In this document: positions 22,973 to 28,640 of the stretch, piece by piece
Layout: every line of letters begins with the position of its first letter
Numbering within the stretch: the first letter of the stretch is position 1
IMG/VR virus record: IMGVR_UViG_3300036768_001053
Span: 1-29,697 of that record
Reading direction: 5' to 3' (one strand)
Source: a virus
Length of the DNA stretch: 29,697 nt
Made by a program: the position numbers and the translations under genes
Notes under the pieces: generated by a model
Told to the model about the DNA's origin: nothing
The model's input: only the letters and a program-made list of their open reading frames with translations
Database searches by the model: none

Positions 22973-23056
22973 ATGGGCGAGCTGGCGGCTATCCTAGCCG
23001 GGATTCTCGGGCTCCTCGGTTGGTGGGCCGTTCTGCGCAGGATGCCGGAGGCCTGA
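22973..23056 (+). CDS. Tiny single-span membrane peptide (27 aa)
   Basis: A short frame starts at ATG 22973, 5 nt after a GGGGGG run (a possible ribosome site), and ends at 23056, two bases before the GTG start of the initiator gene. It reads MGELAAILAGILGLLGWWAV followed by LRRMPEA, one hydrophobic helix and a basic end. No family can be assigned. It fills the gap between two genes exactly and its composition is membrane-like, so I consider it likely translated. It could also simply couple ribosomes to the initiator gene. Confidence 0.5.
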   Translation: MGELAAILAGILGLLGWWAVLRRMPEA

Positions 23057-23057
23057 G

Positions 23058-24524
23058 GTGTACGCGAAGATCTTCGACACCATCCTTCGCAGCTCGATCT
23101 GGGTCAACCACCCGCCCCACGTGCGTGTTGCCTGGATCGGGCTGCTGCTGCTCGCGAGGCCGGGGAGACTTCCGGACGGGCGCAGGGTCGGCATCGTGCA
23201 GGGGACGCGAGCAGGGCTCGCGAGGGCGCTCTCCCTCGAGCTGGAGCAGTTCGAGGAGGCCTTGGAGGTCCTGATGGCGCCGGACCCGGACTCCACCTCG
23301 ACCGAGTTCGAGGGAAGGAGGATCATCGAGCTGAAGCCGAACCGGTGGGCCGTGGTGAACTACTCCCGCTACCAGCGGATGCGTGACGAGGACAACCGGC
23401 GGATCCAGTCCCGCGAGCTCATGCGCGAGCTTCGCGAGGCGAGGAGGGGTGGCGGTGCTGCTGCTGGTTCGGGCAGCTCCTGGAGAAGCGCAGATGTGGG
23501 GACAAGGTTAGATGGGTCAACGACTTCAGCCAGAAATGCTAACAATGCTAACAGTGCTAACACTTGGCTCGCGAATGACCTAAAGCTAGCCGAGTCAACA
23601 ACTTCAGCCAGATGTGCTAACAATGCTAACATTGCTAACGCAGACGGCGGAAAAAGGCTAAGTGTAGACAGGTCACTAAGTTCAGCCAGAAATGCTAACA
23701 ATGCTAACAATGCTAACATCGGTAGCAGTGCTAACAAGGTGGCGGGTGACCGAAACCCGGACGCTGAGAGTGCCATTTTGGCACGCTCGGGAGGCTCGGC
23801 TGGTGCCATTTTGGCACCTCCAGCCGGCTCGAAAGGCGCTGGACCCGAGTTTTCCACAGGTTTTCCACAGGACACGGTCCTGAATGAGCAAGTCGTTGAC
23901 TGCGTAGGGGATGTTCCGACTTTTTCCACAGCTTTTCCACAGGTTTTCCACAGCTTTTCCACAACTTTTCCACAGCCTCCGAACTCGCCAGCATCGAGCA
24001 GACCGGCCCGGTTGCACAAAAACGAGTGCAGCGCCTACTACTACGATAAAGAGAGTACAGAGATCTCTCAGGAGTCTATAGTCGTGGGGGATATGGAGGA
24101 TAGGGGGGGATGCAAGGGGGGGAAAGGGGGAAAAGGGGTAGTCACATATCCTGCATCTCAGCCGAAGCACACGAAGCCCAAGAGGTCGACCGCCTCCTCG
24201 ATCTGGGTGCTGCAGCCGGGCGAGGAGCCCGTCATGAACTTCCCGTGCGAAGGAGAGGCCGACACCTGGGCCCTTTCCCCTTCAGGTTTTCGCTGGCTCC
24301 AGGAGCACTACCGCACCGTGGACGTTGAGGCGGAGCTCAGGTCCGCAAAGGCGTGGTTAGTAGGCAACCCTGGCCGGCTCAAGACCGCGCGCGGGATGCC
24401 GCGGTTCCTGGTCAACTGGATGGAGAAGGCTGCCCGCGACAGGCGCGGCTACCGGCGCCAGCCTGACCTGCTCGCGGGCGTGGAGGACCTGCTCAAGGGG
24501 GCAGGGGAAGGAGGTGACGAGTGA
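23058..24524 (+). CDS. Replication initiator (lambda O-like) carrying an internal origin
   Basis: The 488-residue protein starts at GTG 23058 with GGAGG 6 nt upstream. Residues 1-110 look like a winged-helix initiator domain (MYAKIFDTILRSSIWVNHPPHVRVAWIG split over two helices, IIELKPNRWAVVNYSRYQ). The C-terminal 90 residues (SGFRWLQEHYRTV, AKAWLVGNPGRLKTARGMPRFLVNWMEKA) match the end of many phage primosomal/replication proteins that contact the helicase. Between them (about 150-370) is low-complexity sequence: three NANNAN-type repeats spaced by 26 residues, FSTxFPQ repeats, and a GGKGGKG stretch. This part appears shaped by DNA-level origin elements. As in lambda O, the protein probably binds iterons within its own gene. 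Confidence 0.85.
   Translation: MYAKIFDTILRSSIWVNHPPHVRVAWIGLLLLARPGRLPDGRRVGIVQGTRAGLARALSLELEQFEEALEVLMAPDPDSTSTEFEGRRIIELKPNRWAVVNYSRYQRMRDEDNRRIQSRELMRELREARRGGGAAAGSGSSWRSADVGTRLDGSTTSARNANNANSANTWLANDLKLAESTTSARCANNANIANADGGKRLSVDRSLSSARNANNANNANIGSSANKVAGDRNPDAESAILARSGGSAGAILAPPAGSKGAGPEFSTGFPQDTVLNEQVVDCVGDVPTFSTAFPQVFHSFSTTFPQPPNSPASSRPARLHKNECSAYYYDKESTEISQESIVVGDMEDRGGCKGGKGGKGVVTYPASQPKHTKPKRSTASSIWVLQPGEEPVMNFPCEGEADTWALSPSGFRWLQEHYRTVDVEAELRSAKAWLVGNPGRLKTARGMPRFLVNWMEKAARDRRGYRRQPDLLAGVEDLLKGAGEGGDE
23516..23749. repeat. Three 78-bp direct repeats, each with an iteron triplet
   Basis: The marker GTCAAC/GTCAC begins at 23516, 23594 and 23672, exactly 78 bp apart. TTCAGCCAGA follows each, then three iterons with the core GCTAAC at 9-bp spacing. 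The core positions are 23538, 23547, 23556; 23616, 23625, 23634; 23694, 23703, 23712; and a tenth at 23730. Consensus of the 9-bp unit is AATGCTAAC. Both periods are multiples of three, so the repeats preserve the reading frame and code for NAN tripeptides. The third unit diverges after its iterons. Confidence 0.95.
23770..23817. repeat. Two identical 15-bp palindromes 33 bp apart
   Basis: GTGCCATTTTGGCAC occurs at 23770-23784 and 23803-23817. Each is a 6-bp inverted repeat around TTT; the second has one extra flanking G-C pair. The spacing of 33 bp is close to three helical turns, so both sites face the same side of the DNA. They lie between the iterons and the DnaA-like boxes and look like binding sites for a dimeric protein, perhaps the helix-turn-helix protein encoded at 21037 or a host factor. 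Confidence 0.88.
23850..23974 (+). repeat. Seven DnaA-box-like TTTTCCACA sites at 11-bp spacing
   Basis: TTTTCCACA starts at 23850 and 23861, and again at 23922, 23933, 23944, 23955 and 23966. All have the same orientation, and every neighbour within a group is exactly 11 bp away. The sequence fits the broad DnaA consensus TTWTNCACA. Since 11 is not a multiple of 3, each copy is read in a different codon phase, so the repetition is maintained for the DNA and not the protein. It probably loads host DnaA cooperatively. Confidence 0.9.
24103..24138 (+). other. G-quadruplex motif next to the origin
   Basis: Runs of 7, 7, 5 and 4 G are separated by loops of 6, 3 (AAA) and 4 (AAAA) nt, with a further G5 at 24086-24090. 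This fulfils the strict four-tract quadruplex pattern on the plus strand. It encodes a Gly/Lys-rich linker (GCKGGKGGKG) in the initiator. Being just beyond the DnaA-like boxes it may influence unwinding, primer synthesis or fork stalling. Confidence 0.75.
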
Positions 24525-25030
24525 CGTTCGAGGAGTTCCGGTCGTGGTTCGGCGAATACTGCCAGCTCAGCCCGCGAACGCCAGCCTGGATGCGAGAGGC
24601 AGCGCAGCGGGCAAGCGAGGCCGGCGTAGCGCTCACGCCGGACCAGGTGGTGCGAGGCTGGTACCGCTCGCTCGAGCGGCGGCCGGCATGGGCCGTCCGC
24701 AAGGCCACCACGCGCCTCGCCGAGTCCGGGGCGCTGTCACGGCTGCACCCCGAGCAGCACCTTGGCGCCATCATCTCGGAGGCGGTCGAGATCGAGCGGA
24801 ACGAGGGGTTCGGCCGTGCTGACAACCCGGGGTGGGACGAGTACTCCTGCGACATCTGCGGCGGGGTCGGGATGGTGGTGATCGAGACGCCCTACCCGGA
24901 CGGGCGGCCGCACGAATCCACGGTTGCCTGCATCTGCGAGCGCGGAGCGCGGCCACCAGTTCGCGGGATGCGAAGGCTTCGGCCTGGCGACGTGTTTGCT
25001 GGGACCGGGGGAAGGAGGTTCGAGGGATGA
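24521..25030 (+). CDS. Replication-region protein with a zinc-binding motif (169 aa)
   Basis: This gene follows the initiator with a 4-nt overlap (GTG 24521, GGAGG 6 nt upstream), the place of a helicase-loader gene in lambda-like phages. The N-terminal half is helical (MTFEEFRSWFGEYCQLSP, LTPDQVVRGWYRSLERRPAWAV). The second half has CDICGGVGMVVIETPYPDG and then ACICERG, a CxxC...CxC arrangement likely to bind zinc. No P-loop is present, so it is not a DnaC-type ATPase. A helicase-loading adaptor or primosome link with the RepA-like protein is plausible, but I recognise no family. Confidence 0.7.
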   Translation: MTFEEFRSWFGEYCQLSPRTPAWMREAAQRASEAGVALTPDQVVRGWYRSLERRPAWAVRKATTRLAESGALSRLHPEQHLGAIISEAVEIERNEGFGRADNPGWDEYSCDICGGVGMVVIETPYPDGRPHESTVACICERGARPPVRGMRRLRPGDVFAGTGGRRFEG

Positions 25031-25254
25031 ACTGGTCACCGAGGAACGACGTCAAAGTGAGAGACGGCACGATCTACCACGTCCACTGCCGCGCCACCGA
25101 ATACTCGGCGACGACAGAGTCAATGGCTACGCTCCAGGAGGTGGCGCTCGAGGATTTCTCCGCAGTGCCGTCTGGAGAGCCTGTGCGGCTCCGGGTTCTT
25201 GCGTGCAAAAGCTGCGGGGCGATCCTCGCAGTGGTTTCCGTCGTGAGACCGTAG
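25027..25254 (+). CDS. Small protein with a CxxC motif (75 aa)
   Basis: ATG 25027 overlaps the upstream stop (ATGA). The product begins MNWSPRNDVKVRDGTIYHVH and ends LRVLACKSCGAILAVVSVVRP. Cys in HVHCRA and the CKSCG pair could form a small zinc site. No family recognised. It belongs to the run of short early genes after the replication genes. Confidence 0.65.
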   Translation: MNWSPRNDVKVRDGTIYHVHCRATEYSATTESMATLQEVALEDFSAVPSGEPVRLRVLACKSCGAILAVVSVVRP

Positions 25255-25280
25255 TGTTGGACGCACCGGAAGGAGGAGCC

Positions 25281-25517
25281 ATGACTTGGTGCAATATCAG
25301 ACCGACGATCGGGCTTTACGGGTCAGAAAGGGCATTCTACGCCACCATCGAGGTCCGCGAATGCGGGACGTGCGTGATTCGCTTCGATGCTGGCTACGTA
25401 GGCATTGAGCTGTCAGCCAAGTCGCCTGAAGAGATGCTGCGGTACCTCCGCGAGCTAGCGGAGGCAGTAGAGGCCGAGGCAAAGACCGCGGCCAGGAAAG
25501 GAGGAGACGATGAGTAA
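25281..25517 (+). CDS. Small acidic protein, paralog A (78 aa)
   Basis: ATG 25281 has AAGGAGG 4-5 nt upstream. The protein has a beta-rich first half (FYATIEVRECGTCVIRFDAGYVGIELS) and a long C-terminal helix beginning AKSPEEMLRYLRELAEAVEAE. The next gene encodes a protein of the same length and layout (AKSPDELRRFLETALKLLDEA), so the two are paralogs from a tandem duplication. Function unknown; small acidic early phage proteins often act on host proteins. Confidence 0.75.
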   Translation: MTWCNIRPTIGLYGSERAFYATIEVRECGTCVIRFDAGYVGIELSAKSPEEMLRYLRELAEAVEAEAKTAARKGGDDE

Positions 25518-25746
25518 GGCACCGATTGCTGTGGAATGTGGGACGGCCTCCAGCTTCACCACGAGGTGGATCGTGGTGAAAATCTGGGATAACGACGCCG
25601 TCATTCTCCACTTCTCTGGCGATGGCGAAGAAATGTGGATCCACGCGAAATCGCCAGACGAGCTGCGCCGATTCCTTGAGACTGCGCTCAAGCTCCTGGA
25701 TGAGGCCGTTGCCGAGCGCAATGGGCCCAAGGACGGCCAGGATTGA
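25510..25746 (+). CDS. Small acidic protein, paralog B (78 aa)
   Basis: ATG 25510 lies within the end of paralog A (8-nt overlap), with AGGAGG upstream. The layout is the same: beta strands (TTRWIVVKIWDNDAVILHFSG, EMWIHAK) then SPDELRRFLETALKLLDEAV and a charged tail. The shared AKSP-E/D-L-R-L motif at the same position supports common origin, although the first halves have diverged strongly. Function unknown. Confidence 0.75.
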   Translation: MSKAPIAVECGTASSFTTRWIVVKIWDNDAVILHFSGDGEEMWIHAKSPDELRRFLETALKLLDEAVAERNGPKDGQD

Positions 25747-25757
25747 GGAGGTGGCCC

Positions 25758-25970
25758 ATGGAACTCGCGATCACGCTTGCCATGCTTGGCCTTGCTGCCG
25801 CTGCGGCCGGGGCGCTGTGGTTCATCGCCCGCGTGCCGGAGGAGCTCTACTGCTGGCGCTGCGGGAAGGAGCTCGTCTACGAGGACGAGTGGCACATCGA
25901 CGTTACTCGGCTGCCGGGCGAAGTGCTCTGCGGGCGGTGCTGGAACGCTACCCAGGGAGGCGCGGAATGA
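25758..25970 (+). CDS. Membrane-anchored zinc-ribbon protein (70 aa)
   Basis: ATG 25758 has GGAGG 6 nt upstream. An in-frame TTG at 25743 precedes that ribosome site and is rejected. Residues 3-25 form a hydrophobic helix (AITLAMLGLAAAAAGALWFI). The rest has two CxxC pairs, YCWRCGKEL and VLCGRCW, the layout of a small zinc ribbon. The function is unknown. The stop overlaps the next start as ATGA. Confidence 0.68.
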   Translation: MELAITLAMLGLAAAAAGALWFIARVPEELYCWRCGKELVYEDEWHIDVTRLPGEVLCGRCWNATQGGAE

Positions 25971-26527
25971 TCAGCCTGCTCGCGTCTTGGCTCCTCTTCC
26001 AGGGTACTTGCTACGGCCTGGTGCCCACGCGCGAGCTCGCCGTCCCCGGGGCGAGGCTCGCCATCGCCAGGCCGGACGGGTCGTGCCTCGCCGAGTCCCC
26101 ACCGGACCACCGGCTGGTGCTGGCGCTCTACGCCCAGAGATTCGGTGACCTGGCGGCGGCCGGGGCGCGGCTCCTCTTCGGCCCGACGCGACCACCAGCG
26201 GACGGCGCGCGGCGCTTGCTGTGCGTCGTCGACGGACCGACGGGCCGGATCGCCGCGTGCTCGGAGGTCGGGAAGCCGTTTACGGTCGACCCGGCGCTCG
26301 TGGCCGTGGCGGTCGTAGTGTGCCCGGAGCCGCTACCGGAGCGGGCGGTCGGGTACCACAACACGCTCGCAGACTACGTGACGCTGCGGACGGACCGCGG
26401 CCAGCACGTCGAGGTCGCGCCGCTCTGGGTCTTGTGCTGGCGAAACTGCTGGGGAACCAACAACGACATCTGCCGCGCCTGGTGGCGCGGAGGAAATAGC
26501 GCCGTCGTGCGCGCTTTTGGGAGGTGA
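25967..26527 (+). CDS. Cysteine-rich protein with a hydrophobic N-terminus, unknown function (186 aa)
   Basis: The start at ATG 25967 is coupled to the preceding gene (ATGA). The N-terminus MISLLASWLLFQGTCYG looks like a weak export signal but lacks positive charges. Eight cysteines (15, 40, 86, 98, 119, 157, 161, 169) and a conserved-looking ending LWVLCWRNCWGTNNDICRAW suggest disulfides or metal binding. No family recognised. If exported it could act at the envelope, for example in superinfection exclusion; this is speculation from composition. Confidence 0.65.
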   Translation: MISLLASWLLFQGTCYGLVPTRELAVPGARLAIARPDGSCLAESPPDHRLVLALYAQRFGDLAAAGARLLFGPTRPPADGARRLLCVVDGPTGRIAACSEVGKPFTVDPALVAVAVVVCPEPLPERAVGYHNTLADYVTLRTDRGQHVEVAPLWVLCWRNCWGTNNDICRAWWRGGNSAVVRAFGR

Positions 26528-26530
26528 ATC

Positions 26531-26989
26531 TTGTTCGCAAAGATCGACCCCAGGAAGCTCATCCATCCTAAGGCCAGGACGCAGGTGAGAATGGCCTGCA
26601 ACGTCATGTCGCAGGGCGGCGTCCAGCACAAGCGGGTCGTCCTTAGGATCCCCGCAGCCATCGCCCAGAAGCTCGGTCCAAGGATCGACGTCTTTGTCGG
26701 GCTTGTCGGGACGCCTGACGAGGGGATGCTTCGACTCACGCCGGGGCAGGCCTACAGCCTGTGGAGGGAGAATGGCAGGAACCACCAGGATCGCTGCTTC
26801 ACGGTGTCGATTTCGGTCTCCAGGGGTTTGCCTCGCATCAAGAGCATGCCGGTGAAGCACCAGATGGACGGCGACGCGCTCGTGGTGATCGTCCCGAGTG
26901 AGTTTCGGCCCCACTACGAGGACCTGGCACGCCGTGTGGAGGCGTGCCTTAGCGAAGAGAAAGAACAGCTGGAGGTGGCGAATGCTTAG
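26531..26989 (+). CDS. Unknown early protein, paralog C (152 aa)
   Basis: Start is TTG 26531 with GGGAGG 6 nt upstream; no ATG is available at a better place. The protein aligns along its length with the one at 27074. Shared landmarks are RVVLRIPAAIAQKLGPRIDVFVG, GTPDEGMLRLTPGQ, VSRGLPRIK and EFRPHYEDLARR. The pattern is mostly beta with a final helix. I recognise no family. The pair is separated by a 29-residue frame. Confidence 0.78.
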   Translation: MFAKIDPRKLIHPKARTQVRMACNVMSQGGVQHKRVVLRIPAAIAQKLGPRIDVFVGLVGTPDEGMLRLTPGQAYSLWRENGRNHQDRCFTVSISVSRGLPRIKSMPVKHQMDGDALVVIVPSEFRPHYEDLARRVEACLSEEKEQLEVANA

Positions 26990-27071
26990 GGTTTTCTTCT
27001 GCGGCCAGTACTCTGGCCGAGATTCGGGGCGCAGAAGGAACCGTTCGGTGCAACCGTCTTTCGGGAGGTAG
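26982..27071 (+). CDS. Possible 29-aa basic peptide between the two paralogs
   Basis: ATG 26982 has GGAGG exactly 6 nt upstream and overlaps the stop of the preceding gene by 8 nt. The frame closes at 27071, two bases before the next gene. It reads MLRVFFCGQYSGRDSGRRRN followed by RSVQPSFGR, very basic in its second half. The ribosome site is as good as that of any gene here. It may also be a remnant or a coupling peptide. Confidence 0.42.
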   Translation: MLRVFFCGQYSGRDSGRRRNRSVQPSFGR

Positions 27072-27073
27072 CA

Positions 27074-27538
27074 ATGTTCTTGACCATAGACCCGTACAGG
27101 ATGCGGTTCTCGAGGCAGTCGCAGGCCGTGAGGATCTCGTGCACCCGCATGTCTGGCAGGGGGGAGTACCGGGTGCTCGTGGTCAGGATCCCGCTTGGTA
27201 TGCTCGCTGCAGCCGGCATACGCGGACCGCGAGTCGATGTCGCTGTTGGCGCGATAGGGACACCTGATGAAGGGCTCATGCGCATCGCGGCTGGCGAGAC
27301 CTTCGCACTGCTCAGCGACCGGAAGGGCAACTATCAGTCGCATGCAGCCTACGTGCGGATGTCGCTCTCGCCTGGGCTCCCGTTGGTGCCGGCGACGGAG
27401 GTCAAGGTGAGGGAACAGCAAGGTGCGATCATAATTGTGATGCCACACCAGCTGCGCCCGCATTACGAGGACCTCGCGCGCAAGGCCGCCCGTATCGCGG
27501 AGAACAGAGTTGCGCTGAAGGAGGTGAAGCATGGGTGA
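27074..27538 (+). CDS. Unknown early protein, paralog D (154 aa)
   Basis: ATG 27074 has GGGAGG 5 nt upstream. The protein is a diverged copy of the 152-residue protein at 26531: MFLTIDP versus MFAKIDP, LVVRIPLGML versus VVLRIPAAIA, GAIGTPDEGLMRIAAGE versus GLVGTPDEGMLRLTPGQ, and LRPHYEDLARK versus FRPHYEDLARR. Conservation is highest in the TPDEG and RPHYEDLAR segments, suggesting functional sites. No known family recognised. Confidence 0.78.
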   Translation: MFLTIDPYRMRFSRQSQAVRISCTRMSGRGEYRVLVVRIPLGMLAAAGIRGPRVDVAVGAIGTPDEGLMRIAAGETFALLSDRKGNYQSHAAYVRMSLSPGLPLVPATEVKVREQQGAIIIVMPHQLRPHYEDLARKAARIAENRVALKEVKHG

Positions 27539-27794
27539 TGTCTCCCAAGGAGCCACGGTATTCATAGTGCTGCTGCTGGTGTCGATCGCCATCGCGGGCA
27601 GCGATGTGCCTGATGCTTCTCTTCAGGCTGAGCAAATCTGCTGGCCTGTCTACGAGGACGCGGTCGTCTGCACCGTGTACCAGCCCAGGAGACACCTGCA
27701 GCGGGAGCCAGCGAGGAGACCGCGCAGGCACCTCGACCGGTACCCGCCGCACATCATCCCGATCCCGACGCCGACGCCACCACCGATCGAGTGA
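27531..27794 (+). CDS. Small exported or membrane protein with a proline-rich tail (87 aa)
   Basis: ATG 27531 has GGAGG 5-6 nt upstream and overlaps the previous stop by 8 nt. Residues 9-23 are hydrophobic (TVFIVLLLVSIAIAG), a signal or anchor. Two cysteines flank WPVYEDAVV. An Arg/His-rich stretch (RRHLQREPARRPRRHLDR) and a proline-rich end (PPHIIPIPTPTPPP) follow. The function is unknown. A spanin-like role is possible from the proline-rich tail, but the gene is far from the lysis genes. Confidence 0.62.
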   Translation: MGDVSQGATVFIVLLLVSIAIAGSDVPDASLQAEQICWPVYEDAVVCTVYQPRRHLQREPARRPRRHLDRYPPHIIPIPTPTPPPIE

Positions 27795-27801
27795 GGCAGC
27801 C

Positions 27802-28170
27802 ATGCGCCCCAAGATCCGCGCACGCGTGAGGGTAGGGATTGAGTACGCATCGCGGCTCGAAGCGGAGTTTGCCGCTGAGCTCCAGTGGTGGAAGGAAAGC
27901 GGGCAGATCCAGATTTGGCGCTACGAGCCGATTGTCTTGCGGCTCGGGCCGGGGCTCACGTACCGGCCAGATTTCTGGGTGGTCTGGAAAGATGGGTCGG
28001 TTGGGTTCGTAGAGGTCAAAGGCTGGATGCGTGACGATGCGCGCGTGAAGTTACTCACCGCAGCGGAGCAGTACCCGGAGTTTCGCTTCCTGCTCGCAAC
28101 CAAGCCAGGTGGGAAGCGTGGGCAGTGGGTGCTGACCGAAATCAACGGGAACGGGCATGCCGAGGGATAG
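27802..28170 (+). CDS. DUF1064-like PD-(D/E)XK nuclease, possible Holliday junction resolvase
   Basis: The 122-residue protein starts at ATG 27802; the upstream site GAGG is moderate. SRLEAEFAAEL (E20), YRPDFWVV (D57) and FVEVKGW (E71, K73) form the E-PD-EVK catalytic pattern of phage DUF1064/T7 endonuclease I-like proteins. A final beta region FRFLLATKPGG follows. Members resolve branched DNA or trim ends during replication and before packaging. It sits beside the HNH gene, which overlaps its stop by 14 nt. Confidence 0.83.
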   Translation: MRPKIRARVRVGIEYASRLEAEFAAELQWWKESGQIQIWRYEPIVLRLGPGLTYRPDFWVVWKDGSVGFVEVKGWMRDDARVKLLTAAEQYPEFRFLLATKPGGKRGQWVLTEINGNGHAEG

Positions 28171-28531
28171 ACGGGCGTGTGCTGACATCCGCTGTCCACG
28201 TCCGGCTGTGCCGGGCCACGCCTGGTGCGAGGAGCACCTAGCGCGGCACAGCAGGGAGGAGGATGCCGAGTACCGCCGTCGGCATCCCCGGGCGGGGGAT
28301 CCCAGGGGAACGCAGCGGTGGCGACGCATCGCCGCGGCGTACCTCGCGATGCATCCGCTCTGCCAGCGGTGCGGCAAGGCGCTTGCCAGGCAGGTCCACC
28401 ACCGGGTGGCGATCGCGGCCGGCGGCGATCCGTGGGACACCGCCAACCTCCTGGCGGTCTGCCTGCGATGCCATGCCGACCTGGAGCGGGAGGAGCGGCC
28501 GAAGAGGAAGGGGGGGTCAAATTGTGGCTAA
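28157..28531 (+). CDS. HNH endonuclease
   Basis: The 124-residue protein has an N-terminal zinc knuckle (C8, C13, C24, H27: CADIRCPRP, WCEEH) and a classical HNH fold. CQRCG (C69, C72) and CLRCH (C102, C105) hold zinc, QVHHRVAIAAGGDPWDTANLLAVC has the catalytic His pair (81-82) and N97, and H106 is the last histidine. In HK97-like phages such an HNH protein stimulates terminase cutting at cos. Here it lies about 2 kb before the terminase genes across the join, consistent with that role. The stop overlaps a possible small gene. Confidence 0.93.
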   Translation: MPRDRRACADIRCPRPAVPGHAWCEEHLARHSREEDAEYRRRHPRAGDPRGTQRWRRIAAAYLAMHPLCQRCGKALARQVHHRVAIAAGGDPWDTANLLAVCLRCHADLEREERPKRKGGSNCG

Positions 28532-28637
28532 GTCCGTGTCTGCGAGCGGGTTGCCGGCCTCTTCGCGCTGCGCACCGCCGGGGCATCGTGGCCCGGAAGA
28601 CGCTTTGCAGCGCCATCTTTGGCGCCAAGGGAGGTGA
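28524..28637 (+). CDS. Possible 37-aa peptide upstream of the RepA-like gene
   Basis: GTG 28524 has a G-run 7 nt upstream and the frame ends at 28637, three bases before the next start. It reads VAKSVSASGLPASSRCAPPG and ends QRHLWRQGR. Composition is not clearly protein-like, and the frame may be open by chance in GC-rich DNA. Without it the gap 28532-28640 would be the only sizeable untranslated stretch inside the early operon. Confidence 0.28.
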   Translation: MAKSVSASGLPASSRCAPPGHRGPEDALQRHLWRQGR

Positions 28638-28640
28638 AAT

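Larger units (their letters stand above)
23516..24138. other. Putative replication origin inside the initiator gene
   Basis: Within about 620 bp are three 78-bp repeats with GCTAAC iterons (23516-23749), two identical palindromes (23770-23817), seven TTTTCCACA DnaA-like boxes (23850-23974), a stretch of lower GC content (about 24010-24085), and a G-quadruplex motif (24103-24138). The order iterons, palindromes, DnaA boxes, AT-richer segment is that of a theta-type origin, and a location within the initiator gene parallels lambda ori in gene O. No replication data are available. Confidence 0.82.

Noticed and set aside
23516-23749. CRISPR array
   Set aside because: The repeats are 9-bp iterons inside 78-bp coding repeats. 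The sequence between them is itself similar, so there are no unique spacers, and it lies in an open reading frame.
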